Assembly: GCA_905236735.1 (NCBI GenBank)
Contig: CAJOOU010000077.1
Span: 1 to 14,911, forward strand
DNA from: an uncultured Eubacterium sp.
GTDB lineage: Bacteria > Bacillota > Clostridia > Lachnospirales > Lachnospiraceae
Length of the DNA: 14,911 bases
Direction: 5' to 3'
The position numbers were made by a program, and so were the translations under genes. The notes beneath the pieces are model-generated. The model was given only the letters and a program-made list of their open reading frames with translations, made no database searches and was not told the origin of the DNA. How positions within the stretch are numbered: the stretch's first letter is position 1; each line of letters begins with the position of its first letter. Shown here one piece after another: positions 5,920 through 14,571 of the stretch.

Positions 5920-7614
5920 TTATTCTACAGCTTCTATAATTGCGAAAACTTCGTTCCTTATCTCTTTATTTATATCTATAGCCTGCTGCCGCGACTGCCC
6001 CACGGAATAAAAATAGAATTTAATCTTTGGTTCCGTGCCGCTGGGTCTTATTGCAAACCATGAGCCGTTTTCAAGAAAAATTCTTATCGCATTTTGCGGC
6101 GTGATATCTTCATAGCCCTTTATATAGTCAATTACCTTATCCACTTTTAGACCTGCTACATTTCCCGGAACATTATCCCTGAAATGTTTCATCATACGCT
6201 CAATTCTGTTTTGGCCTTCAATGCCCTCAAGCACTATATTGGGCTCATCTTCTGCAAAATATCCGTATTTTTCATATATATCCATTAGGACATCCCAAAG
6301 GGTTTTGCCCTGCTTTCTGTAATATGCAGCCGCCTCCGCGATAAGCATTCCGGCCGATATGCCGTCCTTATCCCTTATATCCTCACAGGCTCCGTATCCG
6401 ACAGACTCCTCATATCCGAAAAGATAGGTATAACCGTTTTTATGCAGATAGGGTATCTTACCGCAAATATTCTTAAATCCCGTAAGAGTTTCGAACATCT
6501 TAACTCCATAGCTTTCAGCCATTATCGTAGAAAGAGTTGAAGTCACTATGGACTTTACCATTGCTCCTTTTGCCGGAAGAGTCCCCGCATCCTTTCTTCC
6601 TTCAAGAATATAATTAACCAAAAGATAGCCCGTCTGATTTCCGTTAAGAGGTATATATTCCCCCTCTTCGTTTCTTATCTCTATGGCAAACCTGTCTGCA
6701 TCAGGGTCCGTAGCCATTAAAAGCTCCGCGCCAAACTCGCGGCCGTATTTTTCGCTCAGCAAAAATGCCTTCGGATCCTCCGGATTCGGATAACCTACAG
6801 TTGTAAAATCAGGGTCCGGCTCTGTCTGCTCCTCAACAATCCTCCAGTTGCTAAACCCTCTGTCTGTAAGCATTGTTTTAAACGGCTTTGCTCCGCATCC
6901 GTTTAACGGAGTATACACAAGCGGAATGGATAAATCGAGCTCGTCTCCCTTATGTATTGCCATCTTTTCAATTTTATCCAAATATTTTCTGTCATATTCC
7001 TCCCCAAGAAGAATGATCTTCCCGGCAGAAATACCCTCATTAAAACCGGTCTTTTTTATACCCTTCCATATATCGACTTTATTTATCTTTTCCGTCATAG
7101 AGTCTGCCACTTCGGAGGACACCTGGCAGCCGTCTTCCCAATACGCCTTATAACCGTTGTACTCTTTTGGATTGTGTGACGCAGTAATATTTATGCCGCA
7201 CGCAGCCTCAAGCTCACGCACAAAAAAAGCCAGCTCCGGAGTAGCCGTGAGTTTCTCAAATATATAGACCTTTATACCGTTTGCCGCAAGAATCGCTGCC
7301 GCTTCCCTGGAAAACTCCTCCGAAAAATGTCTCGGATCATGAGCTATCACAACTCCTTTGTCTGCGTATTTTTTCCCGCAGGCACTTATATAATCAGCTA
7401 TACCCTGGGTTGCCTTGCCCACGGTAAGAAAGTTCATCCTGTTTGTACCTGCTCCGATTTTACCTCTGAGTCCTGCCGTACCAAAAGAAAGGTCTTTGTA
7501 AAAACTCTCTTCCCTGTTTTTCTCGTCATCTTTCAGTTTTAAAAGGTCTTCGTAAAACGGATCTCCCTCATCCATATTTTCAAGCCAATCATTAAATTTT
7601 TCGTTATAATTCAT
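5920..7614 (-). CDS. Phosphohexomutase (phosphoglucomutase/phosphomannomutase, PGM2-like)
   Basis: This 564-residue cytoplasmic alpha-D-phosphohexomutase moves phosphate between C6 and C1 of a sugar phosphate, most likely glucose (PgcA-like). The phosphoserine loop TASHNP is at 144-149 (Ser146), the metal loop DPDADR at 303-308, the sugar-binding GYEESVGYG near 400, and the phosphate-binding RPSGTEPK near 525. GTAGLRGKIGAGTNRMN (46-62) and the length mark the longer PGM2-type subgroup, not the 450-residue GlmM/ManB type. Members of that subgroup include phosphopentomutases, so the substrate is open. The ATG overlaps the stop of cbiA by 4 bases (ATGA), with AGGGA upstream, so it is the last gene of the cobalamin operon and probably translationally coupled to it, an unexpected setting. 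Confidence 0.92.
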   Translation of the reverse strand: MNYNEKFNDWLENMDEGDPFYEDLLKLKDDEKNREESFYKDLSFGTAGLRGKIGAGTNRMNFLTVGKATQGIADYISACGKKYADKGVVIAHDPRHFSEEFSREAAAILAANGIKVYIFEKLTATPELAFFVRELEAACGINITASHNPKEYNGYKAYWEDGCQVSSEVADSMTEKINKVDIWKGIKKTGFNEGISAGKIILLGEEYDRKYLDKIEKMAIHKGDELDLSIPLVYTPLNGCGAKPFKTMLTDRGFSNWRIVEEQTEPDPDFTTVGYPNPEDPKAFLLSEKYGREFGAELLMATDPDADRFAIEIRNEEGEYIPLNGNQTGYLLVNYILEGRKDAGTLPAKGAMVKSIVTSTLSTIMAESYGVKMFETLTGFKNICGKIPYLHKNGYTYLFGYEESVGYGACEDIRDKDGISAGMLIAEAAAYYRKQGKTLWDVLMDIYEKYGYFAEDEPNIVLEGIEGQNRIERMMKHFRDNVPGNVAGLKVDKVIDYIKGYEDITPQNAIRIFLENGSWFAIRPSGTEPKIKFYFYSVGQSRQQAIDINKEIRNEVFAIIEAVE

Positions 7615-8957
7615 ACTCTTCCCTTTCTCTTATTGCTATACTTTTCGCAGCTCATCAAAAATCTTTCCGCAAAATTCACATTTGACGGCAGATAAAGATG
7701 AGGATAACCCCACCAGTGGTTTTCATCCGCCATCACTGCCTTATAGCCTTTGCCGTCCGATGCCTTTGTCAGTATTATATCACTTCCGTTATCTTCCGAG
7801 TCATAATAATGAAACTCATGACCGCGCACAGTCTCACCCTTTGGCAAAAATGTCTCCCTATCCGTTTGGGCACTGACATAGCCAAACCTTACAAGTTTTG
7901 ATGTCTTTTGACTTTTCGAATGGATTACTCCGACCATTTTTTTACCGTCAATTTCATCCTGAAGATACATAAATCCGCCGCACTCGGCAAATGAGGGCAT
8001 CCCGTCTTCTATTGCATTTTTTACGGAAAGCAGCATTGATGTATTGGCAGAAAGTTTTTCCGTATGCAGTTCGGGATAACCGCCGCCCATATAGATACCA
8101 TCGGCATCCTCAGGTATTTTGTCGTCATAAATCGGCGAAAAAAATACTATACCGGCGCCTAAGCTTTCAAGCAAAGCAAGGTTTTCCTCATAATAAAAAC
8201 AAAATGCTTCATCACGGGCAATTGCTATTTTTACCCTTGGGGGAAGGCTCGCCGCAATCTTTCGCGTTTTTTTACAGCCGGCTTTAGCCTCTCCCAGCAG
8301 AGCGTCTACATCCACCGTCTTACTAATCTGCTCTGCTATAAGGTCTATACGCCGGCTGATGTCTTCCACCTCTTCCGGCATCTTTAATCCCAGATGTCTG
8401 CTTTCAAATCCGCCGTCCTTTATTTTAGGCAGATATCCCATAACCAAAGTCCCGGTTTTCTCCTCTATAAGCGGTTTTATGAGTTTATAGTAGTGTCCGG
8501 AAATATTATTTAATACTATACCCTTTATAAGTCCGCCGGTGTCGTCTGCCACAATCCCACCTATCACCGATACGAGAGTTTTTCCCATTCCGCTGCAATC
8601 AGCCAGTAGTATTATCGAAAGTCCAAGCTTCTCGGCCACATCATAGCTTGAACCGCTCCTGTCTGTACCTGCCCCGTCATATATCCCCATTACTCCTTCC
8701 GTAACAACGATATCATATCCCCACGAGCCCTCTTCATATACTTTTTCCAGCATTTTCCCGTCACAAAAAAAGCTGTCAAGATTGCCGCCTGCAATCCCGA
8801 GCACCCTTCTGTGAAACATAGGATCAATATAGTCCGGTCCGCATTTAAAACTTCTGACCTTAAGATTTTTTTCTTTAAGCAGCCTAAGCAGCCCACAGGT
8901 AAACATTGTCTTACCGCTGCCGCTTTTAACAGCCGCTATCATTATACCTTTTGCCAT
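7611..8957 (-). CDS. cbiA: Cobyrinate a,c-diamide synthase
   Basis: This 448-residue cytoplasmic enzyme amidates the a and c side chains of cobyrinate using glutamine and ATP. The N-terminal ATPase part has VKSGSGKT (10-17), KCGPDYIDPMFH (38-49) and EGVMGIYDG (87-95), as in CbiA/CobB and dethiobiotin synthetases. The C-terminal class I glutamine amidotransferase part has GGGYPELH (291-298), the nucleophile Cys326 in FAECGGFMYLQ, and a GYPHLYLPSN segment with His420. Length is normal for the family. Only one base separates it from the cbiE-cbiT stop, and the ribosome binding site is weak (GCGAGA), so it probably depends on coupling. CbiP, the other family member, acts later and is much longer in its N-terminal half. 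Confidence 0.95.
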   Translation of the reverse strand: MAKGIMIAAVKSGSGKTMFTCGLLRLLKEKNLKVRSFKCGPDYIDPMFHRRVLGIAGGNLDSFFCDGKMLEKVYEEGSWGYDIVVTEGVMGIYDGAGTDRSGSSYDVAEKLGLSIILLADCSGMGKTLVSVIGGIVADDTGGLIKGIVLNNISGHYYKLIKPLIEEKTGTLVMGYLPKIKDGGFESRHLGLKMPEEVEDISRRIDLIAEQISKTVDVDALLGEAKAGCKKTRKIAASLPPRVKIAIARDEAFCFYYEENLALLESLGAGIVFFSPIYDDKIPEDADGIYMGGGYPELHTEKLSANTSMLLSVKNAIEDGMPSFAECGGFMYLQDEIDGKKMVGVIHSKSQKTSKLVRFGYVSAQTDRETFLPKGETVRGHEFHYYDSEDNGSDIILTKASDGKGYKAVMADENHWWGYPHLYLPSNVNFAERFLMSCEKYSNKRKGRV

Positions 8958-8958
8958 A

Positions 8959-10134
8959 TTAAAGTCTCGCTATCATAATCCTGTTTTCCGAAATCATCAT
9001 TTTGGTGCTTCCGACATTCCGGCTTCTGTCCACCTGTACAAAGACCGCCTCTCCTTCCGGCGAAAGCAGCTGCGTGCATGCGGAAATTGTTTCCAGCGTT
9101 ATGGCATTTACCACAATAACGATTTCGGGATTAATCTCTTTCAGCCGTTTTACAATCTCCCGCAGTCTGCCGCCGCTGCCTCCCACAAAAGCATGGCTCG
9201 GTCTGTCAAACTCTCCCGTATTTATATAATCCAGTATATCCGCCCTAACGCATATAACATTTTCGCATTTATGCTTTAAGGCATTTTCCTTTGTAAGCCT
9301 TATAGCCTCGGGATTTTTATCCACCGCAAAAACCTTTATCTTAGGGCTAAGATACGCAGCACTTACAGCCACAGAGCCGCTGCCGCATCCCAGGTCAAGT
9401 AAAACATCCCCTTCAGAGAGTCTGAGTTTGCCTATAGATATCTGCCTTATCTCCTGCTTGGTCATAGGGACATCTCCTCTTACAAAATCCTCATCCCAAA
9501 GCACCCTGCCGAATTCTTTTTTATCGGGGCTCGCATTTTCTATAAGCAGGGTGCAGAGCCCCTCAGCCTGCTTTACTCCGTCTGTTATCTCAAAGACACT
9601 TTCATCCGGATAAGAAAGATTTACCCCGGCATAAATTTTTAATTCTTCTTTTGAAAAATATTTTTCCAGAAGTCTTATGCTCTCTTTTACCTGCTCCGCT
9701 CCGGATGTGAGCACATAGGTTTTTTCATTGTATTTTACCGCAAATACAAGTTCCGCATCCTTGTCCTTTCTTCCGTGCATGGATATAATCGCAGCATCAT
9801 CATAGGATTTTCCCAGCACTGACGCAAGATAGCTCACACATGAAATACCCGGAATAACCTTTATATCTATGTCTTCTTTTTCAGCCGCCTTTAAAAGTCT
9901 GGCGCTGCCACTGTAAAATCCCGCATCACCCGAGAACAAAACAGTTATTTTATTGCAGCTTTCAAAATAGGGTTTTATTTTTTCGTAGGTATATACCTCA
10001 GCCGTATCCCGTCCCTTTACATTGGCAATGAGCCTTGGCGCTCCGCAGACAATATCGCTGCTTTCTATCTCTGCTTTTATTTCTTCTGTTAAAACATATC
10101 CCATGCCGCAACCGGCTATAACTAATTTTTTCAT
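8959..10134 (-). CDS. cbiET: Fused cobalt-precorrin-7 C5-methyltransferase / cobalt-precorrin-6B C15-methyltransferase (decarboxylating), CbiE-CbiT
   Basis: Residues 1 to about 205 are a CbiE-type tetrapyrrole methylase (FSGDAGFYSG at 68-77, VIPGISCVSYL from 93). Residues from about 208 are a CbiT-type Rossmann methyltransferase with the SAM motif LDLGCGSGS (246-254), FAVDKNPEAI (269-278) and FVGGSGG (316-322). Together they add the C5 and C15 methyls and remove the C12 acetate carboxyl, as the fused CobL does in the aerobic pathway. The usual GxGPG opening of CbiE reads GCGMG here. The fusion is uninterrupted, 391 residues. The start overlaps the cbiH stop by 4 bases (ATGA). Fusion of the two genes is common; the anaerobic context argues for cobalt-bearing substrates. 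Confidence 0.95.
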   Translation of the reverse strand: MKKLVIAGCGMGYVLTEEIKAEIESSDIVCGAPRLIANVKGRDTAEVYTYEKIKPYFESCNKITVLFSGDAGFYSGSARLLKAAEKEDIDIKVIPGISCVSYLASVLGKSYDDAAIISMHGRKDKDAELVFAVKYNEKTYVLTSGAEQVKESIRLLEKYFSKEELKIYAGVNLSYPDESVFEITDGVKQAEGLCTLLIENASPDKKEFGRVLWDEDFVRGDVPMTKQEIRQISIGKLRLSEGDVLLDLGCGSGSVAVSAAYLSPKIKVFAVDKNPEAIRLTKENALKHKCENVICVRADILDYINTGEFDRPSHAFVGGSGGRLREIVKRLKEINPEIVIVVNAITLETISACTQLLSPEGEAVFVQVDRSRNVGSTKMMISENRIMIARL

Positions 10135-10856
10135 TTATATCCCCTTGGCGTAACCAGTTTTCCCTGCAATAGCTTTGTTCCGGAATTACCCACAAAAACC
10201 GTTGTAAACATATCAATATCTGCCTCTGCCACCTCGCAAAGCCTGCCTGTGAAAACCTCTTCGCCCTCTCTTCCGATATTTTTTACATAGCCTGCCGGTC
10301 TGTCCTTTTCGACGCCTGCCTTATACAATATCTCAGCCGCTTTTTTTATATAGTCTTTTCTGGCCTTACTCTGAGGATTGTATATAGCAAGGACAAAATC
10401 TCCCTCCGCTGCCGCTCTAAGCCTTTTTTCTATGATTTCCCATGGAGTAAGGGCGTCGCTCAGACTCACCACACAAAAATCATTTGTAAGAGGACTGCCA
10501 AGTTTTGCAGCTCCGCTTACTGCCGCCGTTATCCCCGGTACTACCACAATATCCGTATCGCTCCCTGCCGCCATCTCGTAAAGCAGACCGGCCATACCAT
10601 AAACTCCGGCATCCCCGCTTGAAACCACGGCAACTGTCCGTCCCCCGGCGGCTTCGCTAATGGCCATCCGGCATCTTTCCTTTTCCTTCCTCATTGGCGT
10701 GCCTATCTGCTTTTTCCCCGCAAACTCTTCCGGCAACAGCCCAAGATACACAGGATAACCTACAATAACATCGCTCTCACTAAGCGCCCTCCTACATTCC
10801 GCAGTCATCATATTTTCGCTTCCCGGGCCTATGCCCACAGCATAAATTCTGTTCAT
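10131..10856 (-). CDS. cbiH: Cobalt-precorrin-3B C17-methyltransferase (ring contraction)
   Basis: This 241-residue SAM-dependent tetrapyrrole methylase methylates C17 and drives ring contraction in the anaerobic pathway. Key features are VGIGPGSENMMT (7-18), SSGDAGVYGMAGL (79-91), VVPGITAA (105-112), and the CbiH/CobJ-type SLSDALTPWEIIEKRL (131-146) followed by FVLAIYNPQSKAR. It has its own good ribosome binding site, AAAGGAG, 5 bases before the ATG, and lies 11 bases after the stop of the nuclease gene. No C-terminal extension is present. Confidence 0.96.
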   Translation of the reverse strand: MNRIYAVGIGPGSENMMTAECRRALSESDVIVGYPVYLGLLPEEFAGKKQIGTPMRKEKERCRMAISEAAGGRTVAVVSSGDAGVYGMAGLLYEMAAGSDTDIVVVPGITAAVSGAAKLGSPLTNDFCVVSLSDALTPWEIIEKRLRAAAEGDFVLAIYNPQSKARKDYIKKAAEILYKAGVEKDRPAGYVKNIGREGEEVFTGRLCEVAEADIDMFTTVFVGNSGTKLLQGKLVTPRGYK

Positions 10857-10867
10857 TATTTCTCCTT

Positions 10868-11695
10868 TTAATTTTTTGAAGATGAAGAATAATATGTACT
10901 TGTCGCGTATTCTCCCTCATAGTCTTCGATTAAATATGACGAACCGTCCGCATAATCAATATTAATTCCCGGCTGAATATTCGGCATATATACACAGTAC
11001 TTAAGATTTGCCCCATCCGGTTTCTTACTATAGATGCTGTCAAGAGAAAGCGCCTCCATAAGCACCCCCGACGGCACAAGATTTTCTCCTTCATATACCG
11101 GAGTAACCCTGTATAAAAGTCTGCCGTTTTCATTGGATTTCACATAGGAAAGAGCCTCCTCCTCGTAAGGCAGCATAAGAGACGCATTAAGATATCTCGT
11201 ACCGGTAAAAATGTTTCTCTCGCTCGTTTCCCCTCCAAGGGCATACATTAGAGCATGGCTCCTGTTGTAGAGGTATTCACCTTCTATATATTCCGAGCCG
11301 TATTTGACCTGGTTCCATCCCGCCGGATATATATTATGCAGGGTATCCGAATCGTTCCTTTCTCCCGTGGGTAAATCCGCGTAATTAATACTTGCCATAA
11401 CACCGTTTGCCCTTCCTAAAGCATCAAGCCCGTCGTAGTCTGTAAAAGAACCCTGTTTCGCTCTTTCTATTTCATCATCCGTAAAGTACGGCTCTCCATC
11501 ATTTAATGTCGTATAATCGGTATAATCTGCTCCGTCATATAGAGGTATATCATCCAAAGAAAGGTCTGAAAGTTCTGCATCCGAAGTGGCAGCCGGCGTA
11601 ATTCCGTATTCTGTTTTCAGATAGGTCTGTGCAAACCCGCAGCAAATAAATATGATTAAGGCCAAAACAAGGCTAATTTTATCCTTTTTCTTCAT
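10868..11695 (-). CDS. Secreted or membrane-anchored DNA/RNA non-specific endonuclease (beta-beta-alpha metal type)
   Basis: This 275-residue protein has a basic start (MKKKDK), a hydrophobic segment at about 8-22 that is a signal peptide or anchor (possible cleavage after GFA, 20-22; no clear lipobox), and an acidic Asp/Tyr-rich linker to about residue 75. The C-terminal nuclease domain has LYNRSHALMYALGGE (142-156), the counterpart of the DRGH motif with His147 as likely general base. RNIFTGTRYLN (160-170) supplies the metal-binding Asn, and LLYRVTPVYEGENLVPSG (193-210) follows. It should cut DNA or RNA outside the cell. It sits between cbiG and cbiH with 11-base gaps on both sides and a good ribosome binding site (GGAAGGA), so it is co-transcribed with cobalamin genes. 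A Ser/Tyr-rich tail (264-275) is of unknown role. Family is clear; biological role is not. Confidence 0.88.
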   Translation of the reverse strand: MKKKDKISLVLALIIFICCGFAQTYLKTEYGITPAATSDAELSDLSLDDIPLYDGADYTDYTTLNDGEPYFTDDEIERAKQGSFTDYDGLDALGRANGVMASINYADLPTGERNDSDTLHNIYPAGWNQVKYGSEYIEGEYLYNRSHALMYALGGETSERNIFTGTRYLNASLMLPYEEEALSYVKSNENGRLLYRVTPVYEGENLVPSGVLMEALSLDSIYSKKPDGANLKYCVYMPNIQPGINIDYADGSSYLIEDYEGEYATSTYYSSSSKN

Positions 11696-11706
11696 TTGTT
11701 TCCTTC

Positions 11707-12720
11707 CTATCGACCGGCTTTTATTTTTGCAAGCGCCAGCGTAATACCGTCATATGATGTTTTTTTGCGGATAATCTCTCCGCCTTCTCCGGCTGCAATA
11801 AGGGCTGCCCTCTCGCAAACATTATCTGTGCCGACAGTTTGCCTCACAAACTCCGAAGACGAGAAATCTCCCTCTAGAGCCATCAGCTCATCTGCGGTGT
11901 ATGTCAAAAAAGGAGCTCCGATACTTTTTGCAAGGGCGATTATCCCCTTTTCATCCTTCTTAACATCAATGGATGACACTGTCAGGATATCCTCTTCGGC
12001 TGCCCCGGCCTCTGCCATAAATGCCTCAAACGCCTGCCTTATTCTAGCGAAGGTTTTCCCTTTTTTACTGCCGATGCCAAGTACCAGTCTTTTGGGTTTC
12101 AGAATAAGAGCATCCCTTGTTTCATCATCTCTGTCGGTAATTATTATATCAGGATTATCCATATAATAGTCTGCCTCTTTTACGCACCCTGCCGGTGCAG
12201 ACTCTATATACAACCGCCCGTCTTTTATTTCAGGCGCGACCGACATTAAAACAGTTTCTCCCTCAAGCGCCTTTGCCGATACCGTCTTTATTCTCTGAGG
12301 ATTTACTATACGCAGCCCCATATGACCGGCAAATACATCCACCGCAAAACAGCCGTTTATATCGGTGGCGGTTGTTATCACCGGCTCTCCTCCGATTTTT
12401 TCAGCCAGGCGCAGAGCCAAAGCATTGGCACCTCCTATATGACCCGACAAAACAGGAATAACATATCTGCCCGTCTCATCAATTGCTATAACCGGGCAGT
12501 CCTTTGTTTTATCTTTTATATAGGGAGCGATTTTCCTGACAGCTATCCCAAGGGCTCCAATAAAAACAAGAGGTGTTTTTTCATCAAATGCAGACTTTAC
12601 AAGAGCGCTGTTGCACTCTTTCTTTTCATACAGTTCAATTTCCTCATCCGGAAAAGCTGCTGCGATATCCGCCGCAAGCTCCCTTCCTTTTGTTGTAAAC
12701 GATATTACTCTAATTGTCAT
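11707..12720 (-). CDS. cbiG: Cobalt-precorrin-5A hydrolase
   Basis: This 337-residue CbiG opens the delta-lactone of cobalt-precorrin-5A and releases acetaldehyde. The N-terminal part shows VFIGALGIAVRKIAPYI (52-68) and VIPVLSGHIGGANALA (87-102), and the C-terminal CbiG domain starts at LVLGIGSKKGKTF (from about 212) and ends with SYDGITLALAKIKAGR. The ATG lies inside the last codons of cbiF (11-base overlap), with no convincing ribosome binding site at normal spacing, so translation probably depends on termination at cbiF. It is not fused to another cbi gene. CbiG is specific to the anaerobic route. Confidence 0.95.
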   Translation of the reverse strand: MTIRVISFTTKGRELAADIAAAFPDEEIELYEKKECNSALVKSAFDEKTPLVFIGALGIAVRKIAPYIKDKTKDCPVIAIDETGRYVIPVLSGHIGGANALALRLAEKIGGEPVITTATDINGCFAVDVFAGHMGLRIVNPQRIKTVSAKALEGETVLMSVAPEIKDGRLYIESAPAGCVKEADYYMDNPDIIITDRDDETRDALILKPKRLVLGIGSKKGKTFARIRQAFEAFMAEAGAAEEDILTVSSIDVKKDEKGIIALAKSIGAPFLTYTADELMALEGDFSSSEFVRQTVGTDNVCERAALIAAGEGGEIIRKKTSYDGITLALAKIKAGR

Positions 12721-13471
12721 TTAATTTTCTGTACTCCGTTTCAAATTTCGGGTCATAAAGCTTTGACAGGCTGTATCTTCCGGGCGAAACCGCTTCTCCC
12801 ACAAGTATAACCGCTGTTTTTTTGATACCGTTTTCTTTTGCTGCCCCGGCGAGAGTTTTCACACTGCAAATAACAGACTTTTCCTCCTGCCATGATGCCT
12901 TATAGACTATTGCCGCCGGAGTATTCGGAGCATACCCTCCGTTTATAAGCCTTTCTGAAAGTTCCTCAAGCATCCCTGCGCTTAAATATATTGCCATTGA
13001 TGTGTTGTGCGAAGCAAATGCCTCTATGCTCTCTTTTTCAGGCACCTTTGTTTTGCCTTCCATCCTCGTTATTATAAGAGACTGACTCACATCAGGCAAA
13101 GTATATTCCATGCCTAGAGAAGCCGCAGCGCCAAATGCAGCGCTTACCCCCGGCGTAATGTCATATTCTATACCAAGCTGCTCAAATTCGTCTATCTGCT
13201 CTCTGACAGCTCCGTATACGCTCGGGTCTCCGGTATGCAGCCTGACCGTGGTCTCGCCTTTTTTTTCCGCTTCTTTTACCGCATCTATAACCTCATCAAG
13301 CGTCATATATGCGCTGTTCATTACCCTGCAGTCTTCTTTGGCATATTCTAAAAGCTCGGGGTTTACAAGCGAGCCGGCATATATGATAAGATCCGCTTCT
13401 TCTATATGTTTTTTCCCTCGAAGGGTTATTAAATCCGGTGCTCCGCATCCGGCTCCTACTATATGTACCAT
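12710..13471 (-). CDS. cbiF: Cobalt-precorrin-4 C11-methyltransferase
   Basis: This 253-residue SAM-dependent tetrapyrrole methylase adds the C11 methyl group. It shows the CbiF/CobM set: VGAGCGAPDLITLRG (5-19; Cys replaces the usual Pro of GxGPG), DLIIYAGSLVNPELL (27-41), RLHTGDPSVYGA (77-88), ITPGVSAAFGAAA (105-117), LPDVSQSLIITRMEGKT (125-141) and FASHNTSMAIYLS. It begins one base after the cbiD stop, with AAAGGA about 10 bases upstream, and overlaps cbiG at its end. Its product is the substrate of the next gene product, CbiG. Confidence 0.97.
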   Translation of the reverse strand: MVHIVGAGCGAPDLITLRGKKHIEEADLIIYAGSLVNPELLEYAKEDCRVMNSAYMTLDEVIDAVKEAEKKGETTVRLHTGDPSVYGAVREQIDEFEQLGIEYDITPGVSAAFGAAASLGMEYTLPDVSQSLIITRMEGKTKVPEKESIEAFASHNTSMAIYLSAGMLEELSERLINGGYAPNTPAAIVYKASWQEEKSVICSVKTLAGAAKENGIKKTAVILVGEAVSPGRYSLSKLYDPKFETEYRKLNDN

Positions 13472-13472
13472 A

Positions 13473-14570
13473 TCATCTTTTTTCCTTTATTTTTTTGACA
13501 AAAGATTCAGCTCCGGCCGTCTTCGCGAGGAGTCCGTGCATCCTCGAATACAGTATTATTTCTATATCGATATCTGCCTTCGCCCTCATATGATATTCTA
13601 TCATATCAAGCAGCCGTTTCATAACCTTCTCCTTAATGCCGATACGCGAAAGTATATTTACCGCCTCTTCGGTTGTGGCAGCCTCCATTATTTCATTTTT
13701 TTGCCCGTCGCCCAGCTCACCTGCCGCTCTGACTATCGCTTCCATACGCCTGTCTCCGTATTTTGAATGCGTATTCATTACGCCGAGAGCCACCTTTGAC
13801 AGTTTTCCTATATGTCCGACAAACAGTACTCCCTTAAAGCCTAAAGTGTTTGCCATATCAAGCACATCTCCGACAAAATCCGAACACTTTACGCTCATAT
13901 CCTCGCTTAATCCGTATTCGTCCTTAATAAAATCCCTTCCGTAATTTCCGGGAGTAAGGAGGATGTACTCCTTGCCGAGAGCTTTTTTTTGCTTCATTTC
14001 AAGAAAAATGGTGTGAAGGAGTGCTCTCTCACTCATGGGTTCAACCACTCCGCTTGTCCCTATAATTGATATTCCACCCTCTATACCAAGTTTGGAGTTA
14101 AATGTCTTTTCAGCCAGTTTATTCCCTTCCGGCACATATATTATAACGCTTAACGCGCCGTCATATCCGTATTTGCCGGTTACCTTTTTTATCTCGGATG
14201 TAATCATTGCTCGCGGCACCGAATTAATGGCTGCATTACCCACCGGCTGGTCAAGTCCCGGCTTTGTGACTCTCCCCACGCCCTCGCCGCCGTCTATTAC
14301 TATTTCCCCGTCCATACCCTCTTTAATATATCCAACCCTTGCGTAGATAAGGGTTCCGTTCGTCACATCCGGGTCATCTCCGGAATACTTTCTTACAGCG
14401 CAGCTTGCCCATTTATTATTAATAACTGCGTCATGTATCTCCGCATGAAAAGGGATACCCTTGGGAGTCATTATCTCTATTTCTTTTATTTCTGCCTGCA
14501 AAAAAAGCATTGTTGCTGCCGCCCCCGCTGCTGCTGCAGCACAGCTGCCTGTAGTAAATCCGGTTTTCAT
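13473..14570 (-). CDS. cbiD: Cobalt-precorrin-5B C1-methyltransferase
   Basis: This 365-residue CbiD methylates C1 of the corrin precursor with SAM and is found only in the anaerobic pathway. The signature opening GFTTGSCAAAAAGAAAT (4-20) is present, followed by GGEGVGRVTKPGLDQPVGN (94-112) and IIGTSGVVEPMSERAL in the middle of the protein. The C-terminal part carries VGHIGKLSKVALGVMNTHS, also typical. CbiD is unrelated to the tetrapyrrole methylase fold of CbiF and CbiH. The ATG lies one base after the cbiC stop and uses AGAGGG in the last cbiC codons as ribosome binding site. Confidence 0.97.
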   Translation of the reverse strand: MKTGFTTGSCAAAAAGAAATMLFLQAEIKEIEIMTPKGIPFHAEIHDAVINNKWASCAVRKYSGDDPDVTNGTLIYARVGYIKEGMDGEIVIDGGEGVGRVTKPGLDQPVGNAAINSVPRAMITSEIKKVTGKYGYDGALSVIIYVPEGNKLAEKTFNSKLGIEGGISIIGTSGVVEPMSERALLHTIFLEMKQKKALGKEYILLTPGNYGRDFIKDEYGLSEDMSVKCSDFVGDVLDMANTLGFKGVLFVGHIGKLSKVALGVMNTHSKYGDRRMEAIVRAAGELGDGQKNEIMEAATTEEAVNILSRIGIKEKVMKRLLDMIEYHMRAKADIDIEIILYSRMHGLLAKTAGAESFVKKIKEKR

Positions 14571-14571
14571 T

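Noticed and set aside
9907..9913. GCCACTG, resembling the B12-box core of a cobalamin riboswitch
   Set aside because: It lies on the plus strand inside the cbiE-cbiT coding region, with no surrounding riboswitch structure and no downstream gene on that strand. A real riboswitch would be upstream of the operon, outside the window.
10868..11695. Nuclease as part of a toxin-immunity or defence module
   Set aside because: No immunity gene, toxin delivery domain or defence partner lies beside it; both neighbours are intact cobalamin genes, and the protein has a simple signal peptide.
14521..14560. CTG/GCA-rich short repeat
   Set aside because: It encodes the Ala-rich signature near the CbiD N-terminus and is explained by that coding function.
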